From Comamonadaceae bacterium (GTDB lineage Bacteria; Pseudomonadota; Gammaproteobacteria; Burkholderiales; Burkholderiaceae_C), in assembly GCA_027490925.1 (NCBI GenBank), contig JAIXXF010000045.1, positions 1-64,000 of the forward strand: DNA of 64,000 nucleotides. The letters run 5' to 3'. A program made the translations under genes and the position numbers. Under the pieces are notes generated by a model. The model did not search any database. It was not told the origin of the DNA and was given only the letters and a program-made list of their open reading frames with translations. Below are positions 54,667-64,000 of the stretch, piece by piece; position 1 is the first letter of the stretch, and each line of letters begins with the position of its first letter.

Positions 54667-55496
54667 CGGACCCGATGCGCACCGCCCGATCTGCTGCCCG
54701 TGAGTCTTCGTACACGGCCCGCACGCGCCCATTGTGGCTCGCATGGGTGGGGGCCGTCACGGGCGCGCTGCTGGCCGTTCTGTTTTGGATGCCTGCCGCC
54801 TGGCTGACGGGCCAAGTGGGTCGGGCCACCCAACAGCGGGTGGTGCTGGAGGACGCGCGTGGCACGGTGTGGACCGGCTCGGCCCGGCTGCTGCTCAGCG
54901 GCGGCGAAGGCAGCCGCGACGCGGCCGCCCTGCCTGGCCGGGTGGATTGGCGGCTTCGCCCCCGTTGGAATGGCGTCTGGCTGGAACTGCAGGCGGGGTG
55001 TTGCACACGCGCGCCGATTGAGGTCACGGCCCAACCCCGTTGGGGCGGCGCCAACGTGCAGGTTGGCCCGGTCAACACGCGCTGGCCATTGGGTCTGTTG
55101 GGCGGCCTGGGCACCCCGTGGAACACGGTGCAATTGCAAGGCGAGCTGGACCTGAGTTCGTCAGGCTTGCAGTGGACCTGGGTGGCTGGACGGCTGGACA
55201 CCACAGGTCAGCTGCGCATGCAGGCAATGGATGTGACGTCCCGCCTGTCCACCCTGCGTCCCCTGGGCAGTTATTTGTTGGAATACGCGGCGCCCGGCCT
55301 TGGGCAATCGCCGCGCCTGACGCTTTCCACGCTCAGCGGCAGTTTGGTGCTCACCGGGCAAGGCCAGTGGGTCGGGCCGCGGTTGCGCTTCAACGGCGAG
55401 GCCACCGCCGTGGAGGGGCGTGAAGTCGCCTTGGACAATCTACTCAATATCATCGGACGCCGTCTTGGGACGCGTTCCGTCATCACCGTGGGCTGA
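54663..55496 (+). CDS. gspN: Type II secretion protein GspN
   Basis: A 277-aa protein with one N-terminal membrane helix (LWLAWVGAVTGALLAVLFWM) and an exported beta-rich domain (ARGTVWTGSARLLLSGG, LPGRVDWRLRPRW, LSTLSGSLVLTGQGQWVG) typical of GspN. It is an accessory component found in some systems. The frame is open upstream, but ATG 54663 overlaps the gspM stop and gives the family start. Confidence 0.87.
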   Translation: MTDPMRTARSAARESSYTARTRPLWLAWVGAVTGALLAVLFWMPAAWLTGQVGRATQQRVVLEDARGTVWTGSARLLLSGGEGSRDAAALPGRVDWRLRPRWNGVWLELQAGCCTRAPIEVTAQPRWGGANVQVGPVNTRWPLGLLGGLGTPWNTVQLQGELDLSSSGLQWTWVAGRLDTTGQLRMQAMDVTSRLSTLRPLGSYLLEYAAPGLGQSPRLTLSTLSGSLVLTGQGQWVGPRLRFNGEATAVEGREVALDNLLNIIGRRLGTRSVITVG

Positions 55497-55500
55497 CCTC

Positions 55501-57711
55501 ATGAAAACCTGTTCTTTGGCGCTTTTCCGCCTCGCGTTGCTGCTGTGTGCCCCTGGCTTGTTGACCGCCCAAACCCCCACTTTGCCTGGCGGCGACGCGG
55601 CTGGACAAGCGGCTGCGCCCGTCAAGCCAGCGCCCAAGCCAAAGGCCGCCAAGCCGCGGGCCAGCGAGCAAGTGACCCTGGACTTTGCCAACGCCGACAT
55701 TGAGGCGGTGGCCCGCACGATCGCCACCATCACCGGCCGCAGTGTGGTGGTGGACCCCCGGGTGAAGGGCACGGTGAACTTGTCCAGCGACCGACCGGTG
55801 TCGCCCCAGGTGGCGTTCAACCAGTTTTTGGCAGCCCTGCGCTTGCAGGGCTTCACCATGGTGGAGGCGTCTGGCCTGTACAAAGTGGTGCCAGAGGCCG
55901 ACGCCAAAGTTCAGGGCGGTTCGGTGAACGTGGGTTCGGTCAACCTCGGGCCGCGCCTGGCGGGTAACCAGATCACGACGCAGATCTTTCGGTTGAATTT
56001 CGAGAACGCCAACAATCTGGTGCCGGTGTTGCGGCCGTTGATCAGCCCCAACAACACGATCAACGTGAACCCGGGCAACAACTCGCTCATCATCACTGAC
56101 TACGCTGAGAACCTGCAGCGGCTGGGTCGCATCATCGCGTCGATGGACGTTGCCAACGGCACCGATTTGGAGATCATCCCGCTGCGCCACGCGATCGCAG
56201 CCGACCTGGCGCCGTTGATTTTGCGTTTGATCGACTCCGGCGCGGGCGCGGGCGGGCAAGGGCAGTCGGACGGTTCGTTTCGCACCACCATCATGCCGGA
56301 GTCGCGCAGCAACGCGCTGATTGTTCGGGCCGCGAATCCGGCCCGGGTGGGCTTGGTCCGAACCCTGGTGGCCAAGCTGGACCAGCCCACGTCCTCCAGT
56401 CCCACTGGCAACGTCTATGTGGTGTACCTGAAGAACGCGGACGCCACCAAGATCGCGGCCATTTTGCGCGCCACCTTGAGCGGTCAGGGTTCGTCGGCGG
56501 TGTCGGCGTCGACGCCGTCCACCTTGTCGGCCCCATCGGGTCCTTCGTCGCCTGGCGGCGGTGCCGCGCTGGGCTCAGCGGGCAGCGGTTTGGGCGGGCT
56601 GGGGGGCTCTGGAGCGACGGGCGGGGGGGCCTTCTCTGGCGCGTCTGGCGCGCAGCCGTCGACTGGTGGCCAGATTCAGGCCGACCCGTCCATCAATGCA
56701 TTGATCATCACTGCCAGCGAGCCCCAGTACCGGCAGATTCGCGCGGTGATCGATCGCCTGGACGGCCGCCGTGCGCAGGTATTTTTGGAGAGCCTGATCG
56801 TGGAGGTCAACACCGACAAAAGCGCCCAATTTGGTGTGCAGTTGCAAACGCTGTTGGGCAACCGGGGTGGGGGCACACTGGGCGCTGTGGGCAGTAACTT
56901 TGGCACCAACGGCAACCTGCTCGGCGTGATCTCGTCCGCCGCGAGCGGCAATCTGCCCACGTTGGGTCAAGGCTTGAACCTGGGGCTGGCCACCCGTCAG
57001 TCCAATGGCGCGTATGTGCTCAATGGTTTGGCGAGCTTTCTGGAGTCGTCCGGCAGCGGCAACATTTTGTCCACCCCCAACTTGCTGACCCTGGACAACG
57101 AGGAGGCCAAGATCGTGATCGGCCAAAACGTGCCGTTCGTCTCGGGCTCGTTCACCAACACCGGCGGGGCGGGCGGGGCGGTGAACCCGTTTCAAACCGT
57201 GGAGCGCAAAGACGTTGGTTTGACATTGCGGGTGAAGCCGCAAATCAGCGAGGATGGAACCATCAAGATGCAGATCTTCCAAGAGGTCTCCAACGTGGAC
57301 CCAGCGTCCGTCAACACACTGACCGGCTTGATCACCAACAAGCGGTCGATCGAATCGAACGTGGTGGTGGACGACGGCTCCATCATCGTCCTGGGCGGCC
57401 TGTTGACCGACGAGTATTCGGGATCGCAGCAGGCGGTGCCGGTGTTGGGGAACATCCCCTATCTGGGTAATTTGTTCAAAAGCCAGAACCGCTCGCGCAA
57501 AAAGACCAACCTGATGATGTTCCTGCGGCCTGTGGTGGTGCGGGATGGCGACGCGACCGAACGTTTGTCGCTCGACCGGTACGATTTCATGCGACGCAAG
57601 GAGATCGAAGCCCAGCCCAAGCCGAGCCCCGTGATGCAAATCAACGAGGCGCCCTTGCTGCCTGCCTTGCGCCCATCGACCCGCATGCAGCCGGCCCCCG
57701 ACAAGCAGTGA
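55501..57711 (+). CDS. gspD: Type II secretion secretin GspD
   Basis: A 736-aa outer-membrane secretin. A signal peptide ([19 protein letters not shown]) is followed by N0-N3 domains ([39 protein letters not shown]), a Ser/Gly-rich loop (about residues 330-395) and the secretin core ([76 protein letters not shown]). All are in the normal order. No pilotin-binding tail is obvious. Confidence 0.96.
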   Translation: MKTCSLALFRLALLLCAPGLLTAQTPTLPGGDAAGQAAAPVKPAPKPKAAKPRASEQVTLDFANADIEAVARTIATITGRSVVVDPRVKGTVNLSSDRPVSPQVAFNQFLAALRLQGFTMVEASGLYKVVPEADAKVQGGSVNVGSVNLGPRLAGNQITTQIFRLNFENANNLVPVLRPLISPNNTINVNPGNNSLIITDYAENLQRLGRIIASMDVANGTDLEIIPLRHAIAADLAPLILRLIDSGAGAGGQGQSDGSFRTTIMPESRSNALIVRAANPARVGLVRTLVAKLDQPTSSSPTGNVYVVYLKNADATKIAAILRATLSGQGSSAVSASTPSTLSAPSGPSSPGGGAALGSAGSGLGGLGGSGATGGGAFSGASGAQPSTGGQIQADPSINALIITASEPQYRQIRAVIDRLDGRRAQVFLESLIVEVNTDKSAQFGVQLQTLLGNRGGGTLGAVGSNFGTNGNLLGVISSAASGNLPTLGQGLNLGLATRQSNGAYVLNGLASFLESSGSGNILSTPNLLTLDNEEAKIVIGQNVPFVSGSFTNTGGAGGAVNPFQTVERKDVGLTLRVKPQISEDGTIKMQIFQEVSNVDPASVNTLTGLITNKRSIESNVVVDDGSIIVLGGLLTDEYSGSQQAVPVLGNIPYLGNLFKSQNRSRKKTNLMMFLRPVVVRDGDATERLSLDRYDFMRRKEIEAQPKPSPVMQINEAPLLPALRPSTRMQPAPDKQ

Positions 57712-59117
57712 CCGAGGGCCACGCCGTGCGTTACCCTTTGCCGTACGCCTTCGCGCGAACCCACAAGCTGCTGCTGCTCGACGACGGCCACGACCTGAGT
57801 TTGAGTTGCAGTGACACGACGTCGCCCGGTGCCCTGGGCGAAGTGATGCGCAAGTACAGCGTTCGCCATGTTGAACGCGTGCCGGGCGACGCGCTGGTGC
57901 AGCGCATCAGCGCCGCCTACGCCCAGGGTGAGTCCAGCGCGGCCACGGTGGTCAGTGAAGTGGAAAACGACGCCGACCTGTCCCGGATGATGCAGGACTT
58001 GCCTGCAGTGGAGGACTTGCTCGAGTCGGCCGACGACGCGCCCATCATCCGGATGCTGAACGCGCTGCTGACCCAGGCCGCCCGGGACGGGGCCAGCGAC
58101 ATCCACATCGAGCCCTACGAGCGCCATTCCTCGGTCCGTTTTCGGGTCGACGGCACCCTGCGCGAAGTGGTGCAACCCAACCGGGCGTTGCACGCCGCGT
58201 TGATTTCCCGATTGAAGATCATGGCCGAGTTGGACATTTCTGAAAAGCGCTTGCCCCAAGACGGACGCATCAGTTTGCGCATCGGCACCCGCGCGGTGGA
58301 CGTGCGCGTCAGCACGTTGCCCAGCGCCCACGGCGAGCGGGCGGTGCTGCGTTTGCTGGACAAAAGCGAGAGCAAGCTGAGCCTGGAATCCATCGGGATG
58401 GAGGGCGACGTGCTTGCCCGCCTGGAGAGCCTGGTGCTGCAACCCCACGGCATCATTTTGGTCACGGGGCCCACCGGGTCGGGCAAAACCACCACCTTGT
58501 ACGCCGCCTTGCAACGGCTCGATGCCAGCAAGCAGAACATCATGACGGTCGAGGACCCGATCGAATACGAACTGTCTGGCGTGGGGCAAACCCAGGTCAA
58601 CGCCAAGATCGAGCTGACTTTTGCCAAGGCACTGCGCGCCATCTTGCGCCAGGACCCCGACGTGATCATGATCGGTGAGATCCGCGACTATGAAACCGCG
58701 CAGATCGCCATTCAGGCGTCGCTCACCGGGCACTTGGTGCTGGCGACCTTGCACACCAACGACGCGGCCAGTGCGGTCACCCGCCTGACCGACATGGGTG
58801 TGGAGCCTTTTCTGCTCAGCTCGTCTTTGCTGGGTGTGCTGGCCCAACGCCTGGTGCGCAAGCTGTGCACCCATTGCGGCGGCGAGGGTTGTGGCGAATG
58901 CGGGCAGACCGGCTACCAGGGCCGAACCGGTGTGTTCGAGTTGCTGGTGACCGACGACCACCTGCGGGGCCTGATCCACAACCAAGCCGCCGAGGCCGAC
59001 ATCCGCAGCGCCGCGCTGAAGGTGGGCATGACGCTGATGCGCGACGACGGCGAGCGGCTGGTTCGGGCAGGCATCACCTCGCGTGAGGAATTGGTGCGCG
59101 TGACGCGCGAGTCCTGA
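57708..59117 (+). CDS. gspE: Type II secretion ATPase GspE
   Basis: A 469-aa assembly ATPase. Walker [16 protein letters not shown] is near residue 255, the Asp box EDPIEYEL and Walker [17 protein letters not shown] follow, with the His box [16 protein letters not shown]. The zinc tetracysteine element is [20 protein letters not shown]: two CxxC pairs separated by 4 residues, where about 28-30 are usual. The start is GTG overlapping the gspD stop by 4 bp. The N-terminal N1E domain is short. Confidence 0.95.
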   Translation: MTEGHAVRYPLPYAFARTHKLLLLDDGHDLSLSCSDTTSPGALGEVMRKYSVRHVERVPGDALVQRISAAYAQGESSAATVVSEVENDADLSRMMQDLPAVEDLLESADDAPIIRMLNALLTQAARDGASDIHIEPYERHSSVRFRVDGTLREVVQPNRALHAALISRLKIMAELDISEKRLPQDGRISLRIGTRAVDVRVSTLPSAHGERAVLRLLDKSESKLSLESIGMEGDVLARLESLVLQPHGIILVTGPTGSGKTTTLYAALQRLDASKQNIMTVEDPIEYELSGVGQTQVNAKIELTFAKALRAILRQDPDVIMIGEIRDYETAQIAIQASLTGHLVLATLHTNDAASAVTRLTDMGVEPFLLSSSLLGVLAQRLVRKLCTHCGGEGCGECGQTGYQGRTGVFELLVTDDHLRGLIHNQAAEADIRSAALKVGMTLMRDDGERLVRAGITSREELVRVTRES

Positions 59118-59121
59118 GCCC

Positions 59122-60357
59122 ATGCCTGCGTACACCTTTGAAGCCATCGACGCCCAGGGCCAGACCCGCAAGGGCGTGATCGACGCCGAAACCGCCAAGG
59201 CCGCGCGCAACACCTTGCGTGCCCAGTCGCTGGTGCCGTTGTCGGTGGAGCCGGTCAAGGGCGGCGGGGTACCTGGCGCCGCACAGGGCCGCGGCTTGAA
59301 CATCACCATTTATTCGTCTCGCATTTTCAGCAACACCGCGCTCACCGTGTGGACGCGTCAGGTGGCTGGCTTGGTGTCGTCTGGCCTGCCGCTGGAGCGG
59401 GCCCTCAGTGCGTTGTCCGAAGAGTCCACCGATGAGCGGCAGCGCAACCTGGTGGCGTCGCTGCGCTCCGAGGTCAATGCTGGTTCCACGTTCGCGAAGG
59501 CGCTTTCCCAGCACCCTCGTGAGTTCAATGAGATTTACACCGCGGTGATTGGCGCTGGCGAGCAAAGCGGCAATTTGGGCGTGGTGCTGGAGCGGTTGGC
59601 CGACGACCTGGAGGAACGCCAGGCGCTGCGCGGCAAGCTGATCGGTGCGATGCTCTACCCCGCCATCGTGACCTTGATCGCCATCGTGATCGTGATGTTC
59701 TTGGTCGGCTATGTGGTACCGCAGGTGGCCAATGTGTTCGCGGGCAGCAAGCGCGCCTTGCCCCTGCTGACGGTGGTGATGCTGGGCATCAGCGACGTGG
59801 TGAAAAACTACGGCTGGTTCGCGCTCATCGTGCTGACCGCCAGTGGCGTGGGTGCCAAGTTGTTGCTGGCCAACGAGGCGATCCGCCAGCGGTTTGACGC
59901 GTCGGTGCTCACGCTGCCCTTGGTGGGGCCGCTCGCCCGCGGCTACAACGCGGCGCGCTTCACTGGCACCCTGGCCATGCTGGCGGGTGCAGGTGTACCG
60001 ATTTTGAAGGCGCTCCAATCGGCTGCTGAGACTTTGGGTAACCGGGCGATGCGCGCCGACGCACTGGACGCGCTGATTCTGGTGCGGGAAGGCGCGCCAT
60101 TGGCCTCGGCCATGGCCCAGAAGAAGCGCTTCCCAGGGCTGGTGAGCATGTTCTCCCGTCTGGGCGAGCAGACCGGTCAGTTGCCGGTGATGCTGCAACG
60201 AGCGGCCCAGCAACTGAGCGCCGAGGTGCAGCGAAGGGCGTTCGCGCTGGCCACCATCCTGGAGCCGCTCCTGATCGTGGTGATGGGCATGGTGGTGATG
60301 CTGATCGTGCTCGCGGTGCTGCTGCCGATCATCGAACTCAACCAATTGGCGCGCTGA
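59122..60357 (+). CDS. gspF: Type II secretion inner-membrane protein GspF
   Basis: A 411-aa polytopic platform protein. It has an N-terminal cytoplasmic domain (YTFEAIDAQGQTRKGVIDAE), two T2SSF repeats (WTRQVAGLVSSGLPLERAL; FTGTLAMLAGAGVPILKAL) and three membrane segments, the last reading ILEPLLIVVMGMVVMLIVLAV. It starts 4 bp after gspE. The prepilin peptidase gene gspO is not in the window. Confidence 0.96.
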   Translation: MPAYTFEAIDAQGQTRKGVIDAETAKAARNTLRAQSLVPLSVEPVKGGGVPGAAQGRGLNITIYSSRIFSNTALTVWTRQVAGLVSSGLPLERALSALSEESTDERQRNLVASLRSEVNAGSTFAKALSQHPREFNEIYTAVIGAGEQSGNLGVVLERLADDLEERQALRGKLIGAMLYPAIVTLIAIVIVMFLVGYVVPQVANVFAGSKRALPLLTVVMLGISDVVKNYGWFALIVLTASGVGAKLLLANEAIRQRFDASVLTLPLVGPLARGYNAARFTGTLAMLAGAGVPILKALQSAAETLGNRAMRADALDALILVREGAPLASAMAQKKRFPGLVSMFSRLGEQTGQLPVMLQRAAQQLSAEVQRRAFALATILEPLLIVVMGMVVMLIVLAVLLPIIELNQLAR

Positions 60358-60376
60358 GGCGCAGCCAAACAAGACC

Positions 60377-61309
60377 ATGGCCGCGTCGCTCGAAGGGCAG
60401 TTGGTGGTGGCGATCTCGTCCCGCGCATTGTTTGATTTCGAGCAGGAAAACGAAGTCTTTGAGCAGCGCGACGACCGCGCCTACATGCAACTCCAACTGG
60501 CCCGCCTGAACGAGCCCGCCAAGCCCGGGGTGGCGTTTTCGCTGGTGAAGAAGCTGCTGGCGTTCAACCAGGCGGCGCCCTGCGGCGCGCCGCCCCAGCA
60601 GCTGGTGGAGGTGGTGATCCTGTCGCGCAACGACCCGGTGTCGGGCATGCGGGTGTTCCGCTCGGCGCAGCACTATGGCTTGCCGATCCAGCGCGGCACT
60701 TTCACCCGTGGCCAGCCACCCTGGCGCTACCTGAAGCCGCTGCATGCCAACCTGTTTTTGTCCACCCACCTGAGCGATGTGCGGGCCGCACTGGACGCAG
60801 GTGTGCCCGCAGCCCAGGTTTATCCGCACTCGGCGCGCGCCAGCGACGCCCACCCGAACGAGGTGCGTATTGCGTTCGACGGCGACGCGGTGCTGTTTTC
60901 GGACGAGGCCGAGCAGGTGTTCCAGCGCGAGGGTTTGTCGGCGTTCCAGCAGCACGAGAAAGACAAGGCCGACCTGCCGTTGTTGGCAGGCCCGTTCAAA
61001 CCGCTGCTGGCCGCCTTGCAGCGCCTGCAGGAGCAAGGCACCCCGGCCATGCGTATCCGCACCGCGCTGGTGACCGCGCGCAGCGCGCCCGCCCACGAGC
61101 GCGCCATCCGCACGCTGATGGACTGGCATGTGGAGGTGGACGAGGCCATGTTCCTCGGGGGTTTGCCCAAGGGCGAGTTTTTGCGCGAGTTCGAACCCGA
61201 TTTTTTTTTTTATGTTCTTACTGGCCACATCGAGTCGGCCGCCCGCCACGTGCCCGCGGGCCATGTGGCCGCAGGTGTTGCGAACCCGCCCGACGCACCG
61301 CTGGTCTGA
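60377..61309 (+). CDS. 5'-nucleotidase (cN-I-like), altered near C-terminus
   Basis: A 310-aa protein of the cytosolic 5'-nucleotidase I-like family. N-terminal LVVAISSRALFDFEQENEVF and the middle VVILSRNDPVSGMRVFRS, MFLGGLPKGEFLREF are recognisable. In the family the next segment is normally FFDD-(Q/H), carrying the acidic pair that binds magnesium. Here it reads PDFFFYVLTGHIESAARHVP, so the DD pair is missing. The three codons follow an 11-base T run (61201-61211). The remaining C-terminus is in frame. Either activity is lost or the T-run region is misread. Confidence 0.82.
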   Translation: MAASLEGQLVVAISSRALFDFEQENEVFEQRDDRAYMQLQLARLNEPAKPGVAFSLVKKLLAFNQAAPCGAPPQQLVEVVILSRNDPVSGMRVFRSAQHYGLPIQRGTFTRGQPPWRYLKPLHANLFLSTHLSDVRAALDAGVPAAQVYPHSARASDAHPNEVRIAFDGDAVLFSDEAEQVFQREGLSAFQQHEKDKADLPLLAGPFKPLLAALQRLQEQGTPAMRIRTALVTARSAPAHERAIRTLMDWHVEVDEAMFLGGLPKGEFLREFEPDFFFYVLTGHIESAARHVPAGHVAAGVANPPDAPLV

Positions 61310-61456
61310 CACGGCTTGGCATGGGGCGCGCGCTCACCTGCCCAGTGCCGGCCGCCGCGCGGACCGCGCCAGCCGCCCCGACGACGCCCACGGAACCTTG
61401 GCCTGTCCACCCGCTCTTTGGGGATTGACCCCGCCGACCCTGAACCGGAACCCACA

Positions 61457-63247
61457 ATGCCACTGTCCCACCGATTCGCCACTTTCGCTGGCTTTTGCCG
61501 CCGCGTGTGGGCGCTGACCGCACCTTACTTTCGTTCCGAGCAGCGTTGGCGGGCGCGGGGCATGCTGGCGGCCATCGTCGCGTTGAATCTGGCAGCGGTG
61601 TACATGCTGGTGGAACTCAATGAGTGGAACCGGGTGTTTTACGACGCCTTGCAAAACAAAGATGCCGGGGTGTTCTGGGCCCAGTTGGGGCGCTTTTGCT
61701 GGCTGGCGTTCGGCTTGATCGTGATCTCGGTGTACCGCTTCTACCTGACCCAGCTGCTGGAAATGCGCTGGCGCGAGTGGATGACCCAGCGTTATCTGGG
61801 CCGTTGGTTGTCGGACCAGTCGTTCTATCGCATCGAGCTGGCCCGCTACACCGCTGGCGGCCCCGGCACCAGCCCCGACAACCCGGACCAACGCATCCAG
61901 CAGGACCTGAACCTGTTCACCAGCCAAACCATCTCGCTCAGCATGGGCTTGCTCAACGCCTTGGTCACTTTGGCGAGCTTTGTCGGCATCTTGTGGGGCC
62001 TGAGCGGCGCGTTCGCGTTCGAGTGGGGTGACAGCACCTACAGCATCCCGGGCTTCATGGTGTGGGCGGCGGTGGCCTATTGCGGCGTGGGCAGCGTCCT
62101 GAGCCATTGGATTGGGCGACCGCAGGCCAAGCTGAATTTCGAGCAGGAGCGACTGGAGGCCAACTTCCGCCACCACCTGGTGCGGGTGCGCGAATACAGC
62201 GAGTCCATTGCGCTGGACCGGGGCGAAGCGGTGGAGCAAGGGCAGCTGCGCGTCCGGTTCGATCAGGTTTTGGTCAATTACCTGAAACTCCTCAAGGCAC
62301 AGAAAAACCTGACTTGGTTCACCGTGGGGTTCGGCCAGGCGGCGGTGGTGTTCCCCTTCGTGGTGGCCGCGCCGCGGTTCTTCAGTGGCGCCATCCAGCT
62401 GGGCGAGTTGATTCAGATCTCTTCGGCTTTCGGTCGGGTGCAGGACTCGCTCAGCTGGTTTGTTGACAATTATGCGAATTTGGCCAGTTGGAAGGCCACC
62501 ACGGACCGTTTGACCGGGTTTGAAGAGACTTTTGAACGATTGGCCCACGCCAAAGCTGAAGATTCAGCTATCAAAAACGCAGCATCCGAAGGGACGTGTG
62601 ACACGCTTCAGGCCACCGATCTGACCGTCTCGCTGCCCAGCGGCCAGCTGCTGCTGGCGCAGACTGACCTGCAGGCCCACCCAGGCGACACGGTGCTGTT
62701 GCAAGGCCCGTCGGGGAGCGGCAAATCCACCTTGTTCCGCACGCTGGCAGGCATCTGGCCGTACGTCAGTGGGCACGTGACCTTGCCGCGCGGCAGCATG
62801 TTTTTGCCCCAACGCCCTTACATCCCCAACGGCCGTCTGCGCGATGCGCTGGATTACCCCGCGGCAGCCGCCACCCATTCGGACGGGGCGCTGAAGCAAG
62901 CACTGACGGACGCAATGCTCCCGCACCTGTGCGACCGCCTGGATGTGGAGGACGCGTGGGGGCAAAAACTCTCAGGCGGCGAGCAGCAGCGTCTGGCGGT
63001 GGCCCGGGCGCTGCTCCAGCGGCCCCGGTGGGTGTTTGCCGACGAGGCGACCAGCGCGCTGGACGAGGCGACCGAGGCGGTGCTGTACCAACGCCTGCGG
63101 GACTTGGTGCGGGCCACAGGCGGGGGGTTGGTGTCCATCGCGCACCGCCCCGCGGTGGCGGCGTACCACCAACGCCAGTGGGTGCTCACCCCGCAGCCAG
63201 AGGGCGCGGCGCCGGCCTACCGGCTGGACAGCAGGCCCGCTGTGTAG
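61457..63247 (+). CDS. SbmA/BacA-like ABC transporter (fused permease and ATPase)
   Basis: A 596-aa protein: an N-terminal SbmA/BacA-type membrane domain ([45 protein letters not shown]) and a C-terminal ATPase (Walker [20 protein letters not shown], signature [16 protein letters not shown], Walker [14 protein letters not shown]). It resembles YddA-type and peptide/vitamin transporters. A short linker ([15 protein letters not shown]) between the domains contains a dispersed repeat copy. ATG 61457 is the best start; upstream in-frame sequence is Pro-rich. The substrate is unknown. Confidence 0.92.
   Translation: MPLSHRFATFAGFCRRVWALTAPYFRSEQRWRARGMLAAIVALNLAAVYMLVELNEWNRVFYDALQNKDAGVFWAQLGRFCWLAFGLIVISVYRFYLTQLLEMRWREWMTQRYLGRWLSDQSFYRIELARYTAGGPGTSPDNPDQRIQQDLNLFTSQTISLSMGLLNALVTLASFVGILWGLSGAFAFEWGDSTYSIPGFMVWAAVAYCGVGSVLSHWIGRPQAKLNFEQERLEANFRHHLVRVREYSESIALDRGEAVEQGQLRVRFDQVLVNYLKLLKAQKNLTWFTVGFGQAAVVFPFVVAAPRFFSGAIQLGELIQISSAFGRVQDSLSWFVDNYANLASWKATTDRLTGFEETFERLAHAKAEDSAIKNAASEGTCDTLQATDLTVSLPSGQLLLAQTDLQAHPGDTVLLQGPSGSGKSTLFRTLAGIWPYVSGHVTLPRGSMFLPQRPYIPNGRLRDALDYPAAAATHSDGALKQALTDAMLPHLCDRLDVEDAWGQKLSGGEQQRLAVARALLQRPRWVFADEATSALDEATEAVLYQRLRDLVRATGGGLVSIAHRPAVAAYHQRQWVLTPQPEGAAPAYRLDSRPAV
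62567..62583 (+). repeat. Dispersed AT-rich motif, copy F, in ABC transporter linker
   Basis: GCTATCAAAAACGCAGC, 13 of 17 bases shared with copy B (minus strand). It encodes part of the interdomain linker, where a small insertion is easily tolerated. Confidence 0.5.
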
Positions 63248-63927
63248 CGCGCGTGTCCAGCGGCCCGCAATGCGCAGGCGGGGCAGTGGCCGCAGCCGTA
63301 ACCCCAGGCGTGCCGGTGTTCGCGGTCGCCCAGGTAGCAGGTGTGGGTGTGCTCGACGATCAGGTCGATCAGCGCCTGTCCGCCCAGTTGGCGAGCCAGT
63401 TCCCAGGTCTGCGCCTTGTCGATCCACATCAGCGGGGTGTCGACCAGAAAGCGCTTGTCCATCCCGAGCGAGAGCGCCAGTTGCATGGCCTTCATGCTGT
63501 CGTCGCGGCAGTCGGGGTAGCCTGAGAAGTCCGTCTCGCACACACCGGTGACGATCACCTCCAGGTCGCGCCGGTAGGCCAGCGCCGCTGCCAGCGTCAG
63601 AAACAACAGGTTGCGGCCCGGCACAAAGGTGTTGGGCAGACCCGAGCTTTCCATCTTGAACGCCGTGTCCCGGGTCAGCGAGGTCTCACTCACTTGGCCC
63701 AACACCGCCAGGTCCAGCACATGGTCTTGGCCAAGTTTGGGCGCCCAGGCTGGGAACTGCCGACGGATCTGGGCCAACACCTCCACGCGCGCTTGCAGCT
63801 CCACGCTGTGCCGTTGCCGGTAATCAAAAGCAACCGTTTCCACCCGCTCGTAGCGGGACAAGGCCAGCGCCAGGCAGGTGGTGGAGTCCTGCCCGCCCGA
63901 GAACAGCACCAGCGCGCTCTTGTGCAT
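63217..63927 (-). CDS. queC: 7-cyano-7-deazaguanine synthase
   Basis: A 236-aa ATP-dependent enzyme of queuosine synthesis that converts 7-carboxy-7-deazaguanine to preQ0. The PP-loop [18 protein letters not shown] is at residues 6-23, [17 protein letters not shown] follows, and the zinc site is CYLG... with [10 protein letters not shown]. Its 3' end overlaps the ABC transporter gene by 31 bp tail-to-tail. It starts 9 bp after the esterase gene. Confidence 0.97.
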   Translation of the reverse strand: MHKSALVLFSGGQDSTTCLALALSRYERVETVAFDYRQRHSVELQARVEVLAQIRRQFPAWAPKLGQDHVLDLAVLGQVSETSLTRDTAFKMESSGLPNTFVPGRNLLFLTLAAALAYRRDLEVIVTGVCETDFSGYPDCRDDSMKAMQLALSLGMDKRFLVDTPLMWIDKAQTWELARQLGGQALIDLIVEHTHTCYLGDREHRHAWGYGCGHCPACALRAAGHARYTAGLLSSR

Positions 63928-63936
63928 GCCGCGCCC

Positions 63937-64000
63937 TCAGCCCAGCACGCGCAACAAAAAGCGGTTGATGTCGGCGATCTCTTCGGCGCAAACGGAGTGC
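63937..64000 (-). CDS. Phospholipase/carboxylesterase family hydrolase, 3' end
   Basis: Only the last 20 residues are in the window, HSVCAEEIADINRFLLRVLG followed by TGA. The HSVCxEEIxDIxxxL ending is typical of carboxylesterase/acyl-protein thioesterase proteins, and the His would be the catalytic one. The identification from 20 residues is tentative. Confidence 0.6.
   Translation of the reverse strand, partial: HSVCAEEIADINRFLLRVLG

Overview
The window is a high-GC, densely coding chromosomal segment of a betaproteobacterium. It is most likely a member of Burkholderiales, family Comamonadaceae. The evidence is the leucine-degradation (liu) cluster, a double-length UvrA, an S-adenosylhomocysteine (SAH) riboswitch in front of ahcY, a type II secretion cluster with a divergent gspC, the relic of a Bug/TctC-type solute receptor, and a short AT-rich dispersed motif in at least six degenerate copies. 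No tRNA, rRNA, CRISPR array, insertion sequence or prophage gene was seen.

Layout. 1-5962: end of the leucine/isovalerate pathway (liuB 3' end, liuC, liuD, liuE), then YbaK-like, DUF1289 and HCCA-isomerase-like genes, mostly overlapping by 4 bp. 6349-8372: an MHS-type MFS transporter, a strong terminator and a 73-aa membrane protein. 8486-14410: giant UvrA with four ABC ATPase cassettes. 14628-15010: decayed Bug receptor. 15087-21190: prfC (reverse), then SAH riboswitch-ahcY-tlyA-metF and rlpA. 21254-25129: fthC and slt, divergent with starts 9 bp apart, and an NDUFA9-like reductase. 25310-30370: an accessory island with a CsgD/LuxR-like regulator, a 700-bp AT-rich spacer with clustered inverted repeats, a 630-aa Leu/Gly-repeat protein with a FecR-like head, and a DUF5666 lipoprotein broken by an in-frame TAA. 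30581-43618: housekeeping genes (cca, DUF2905, NDUFAF7-like, folM, folB, ttcA, a histidine phosphatase, ruvAB, phoH, ybeY, tyrS, M23 peptidase) interrupted by a FecR/OmpA pair. 43736-49088: a carboxypeptidase-regulatory-like protein and a small cytochrome c, convergent with an unusual three-gene operon (IorB-like molybdoenzyme, IorA-like Fe-S protein, second Gly-rich repeat protein). 49524-60357: type II secretion genes gspC (reverse) and gspGHIJKLMN-DEF. 60377-64000: a 5'-nucleotidase with an 11-T tract, an SbmA/BacA-like ABC exporter, queC and the end of a carboxylesterase.

How parts fit together. liuB-E convert methylcrotonyl-CoA to acetyl-CoA and acetoacetate. ahcY and metF belong to the methyl cycle and are placed behind an SAH-sensing leader, with tlyA between them. 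folM and folB supply reduced pterins. The gsp genes encode nearly a whole secretion machine, lacking only the prepilin peptidase. The two least explained loci are the regulator/Leu-Gly-repeat island and the operon that joins a Tat-exported molybdoenzyme to a Gly-rich repeat protein. They share low-complexity LLGG/LTGG repeats and neither repeat protein has a conventional signal peptide.
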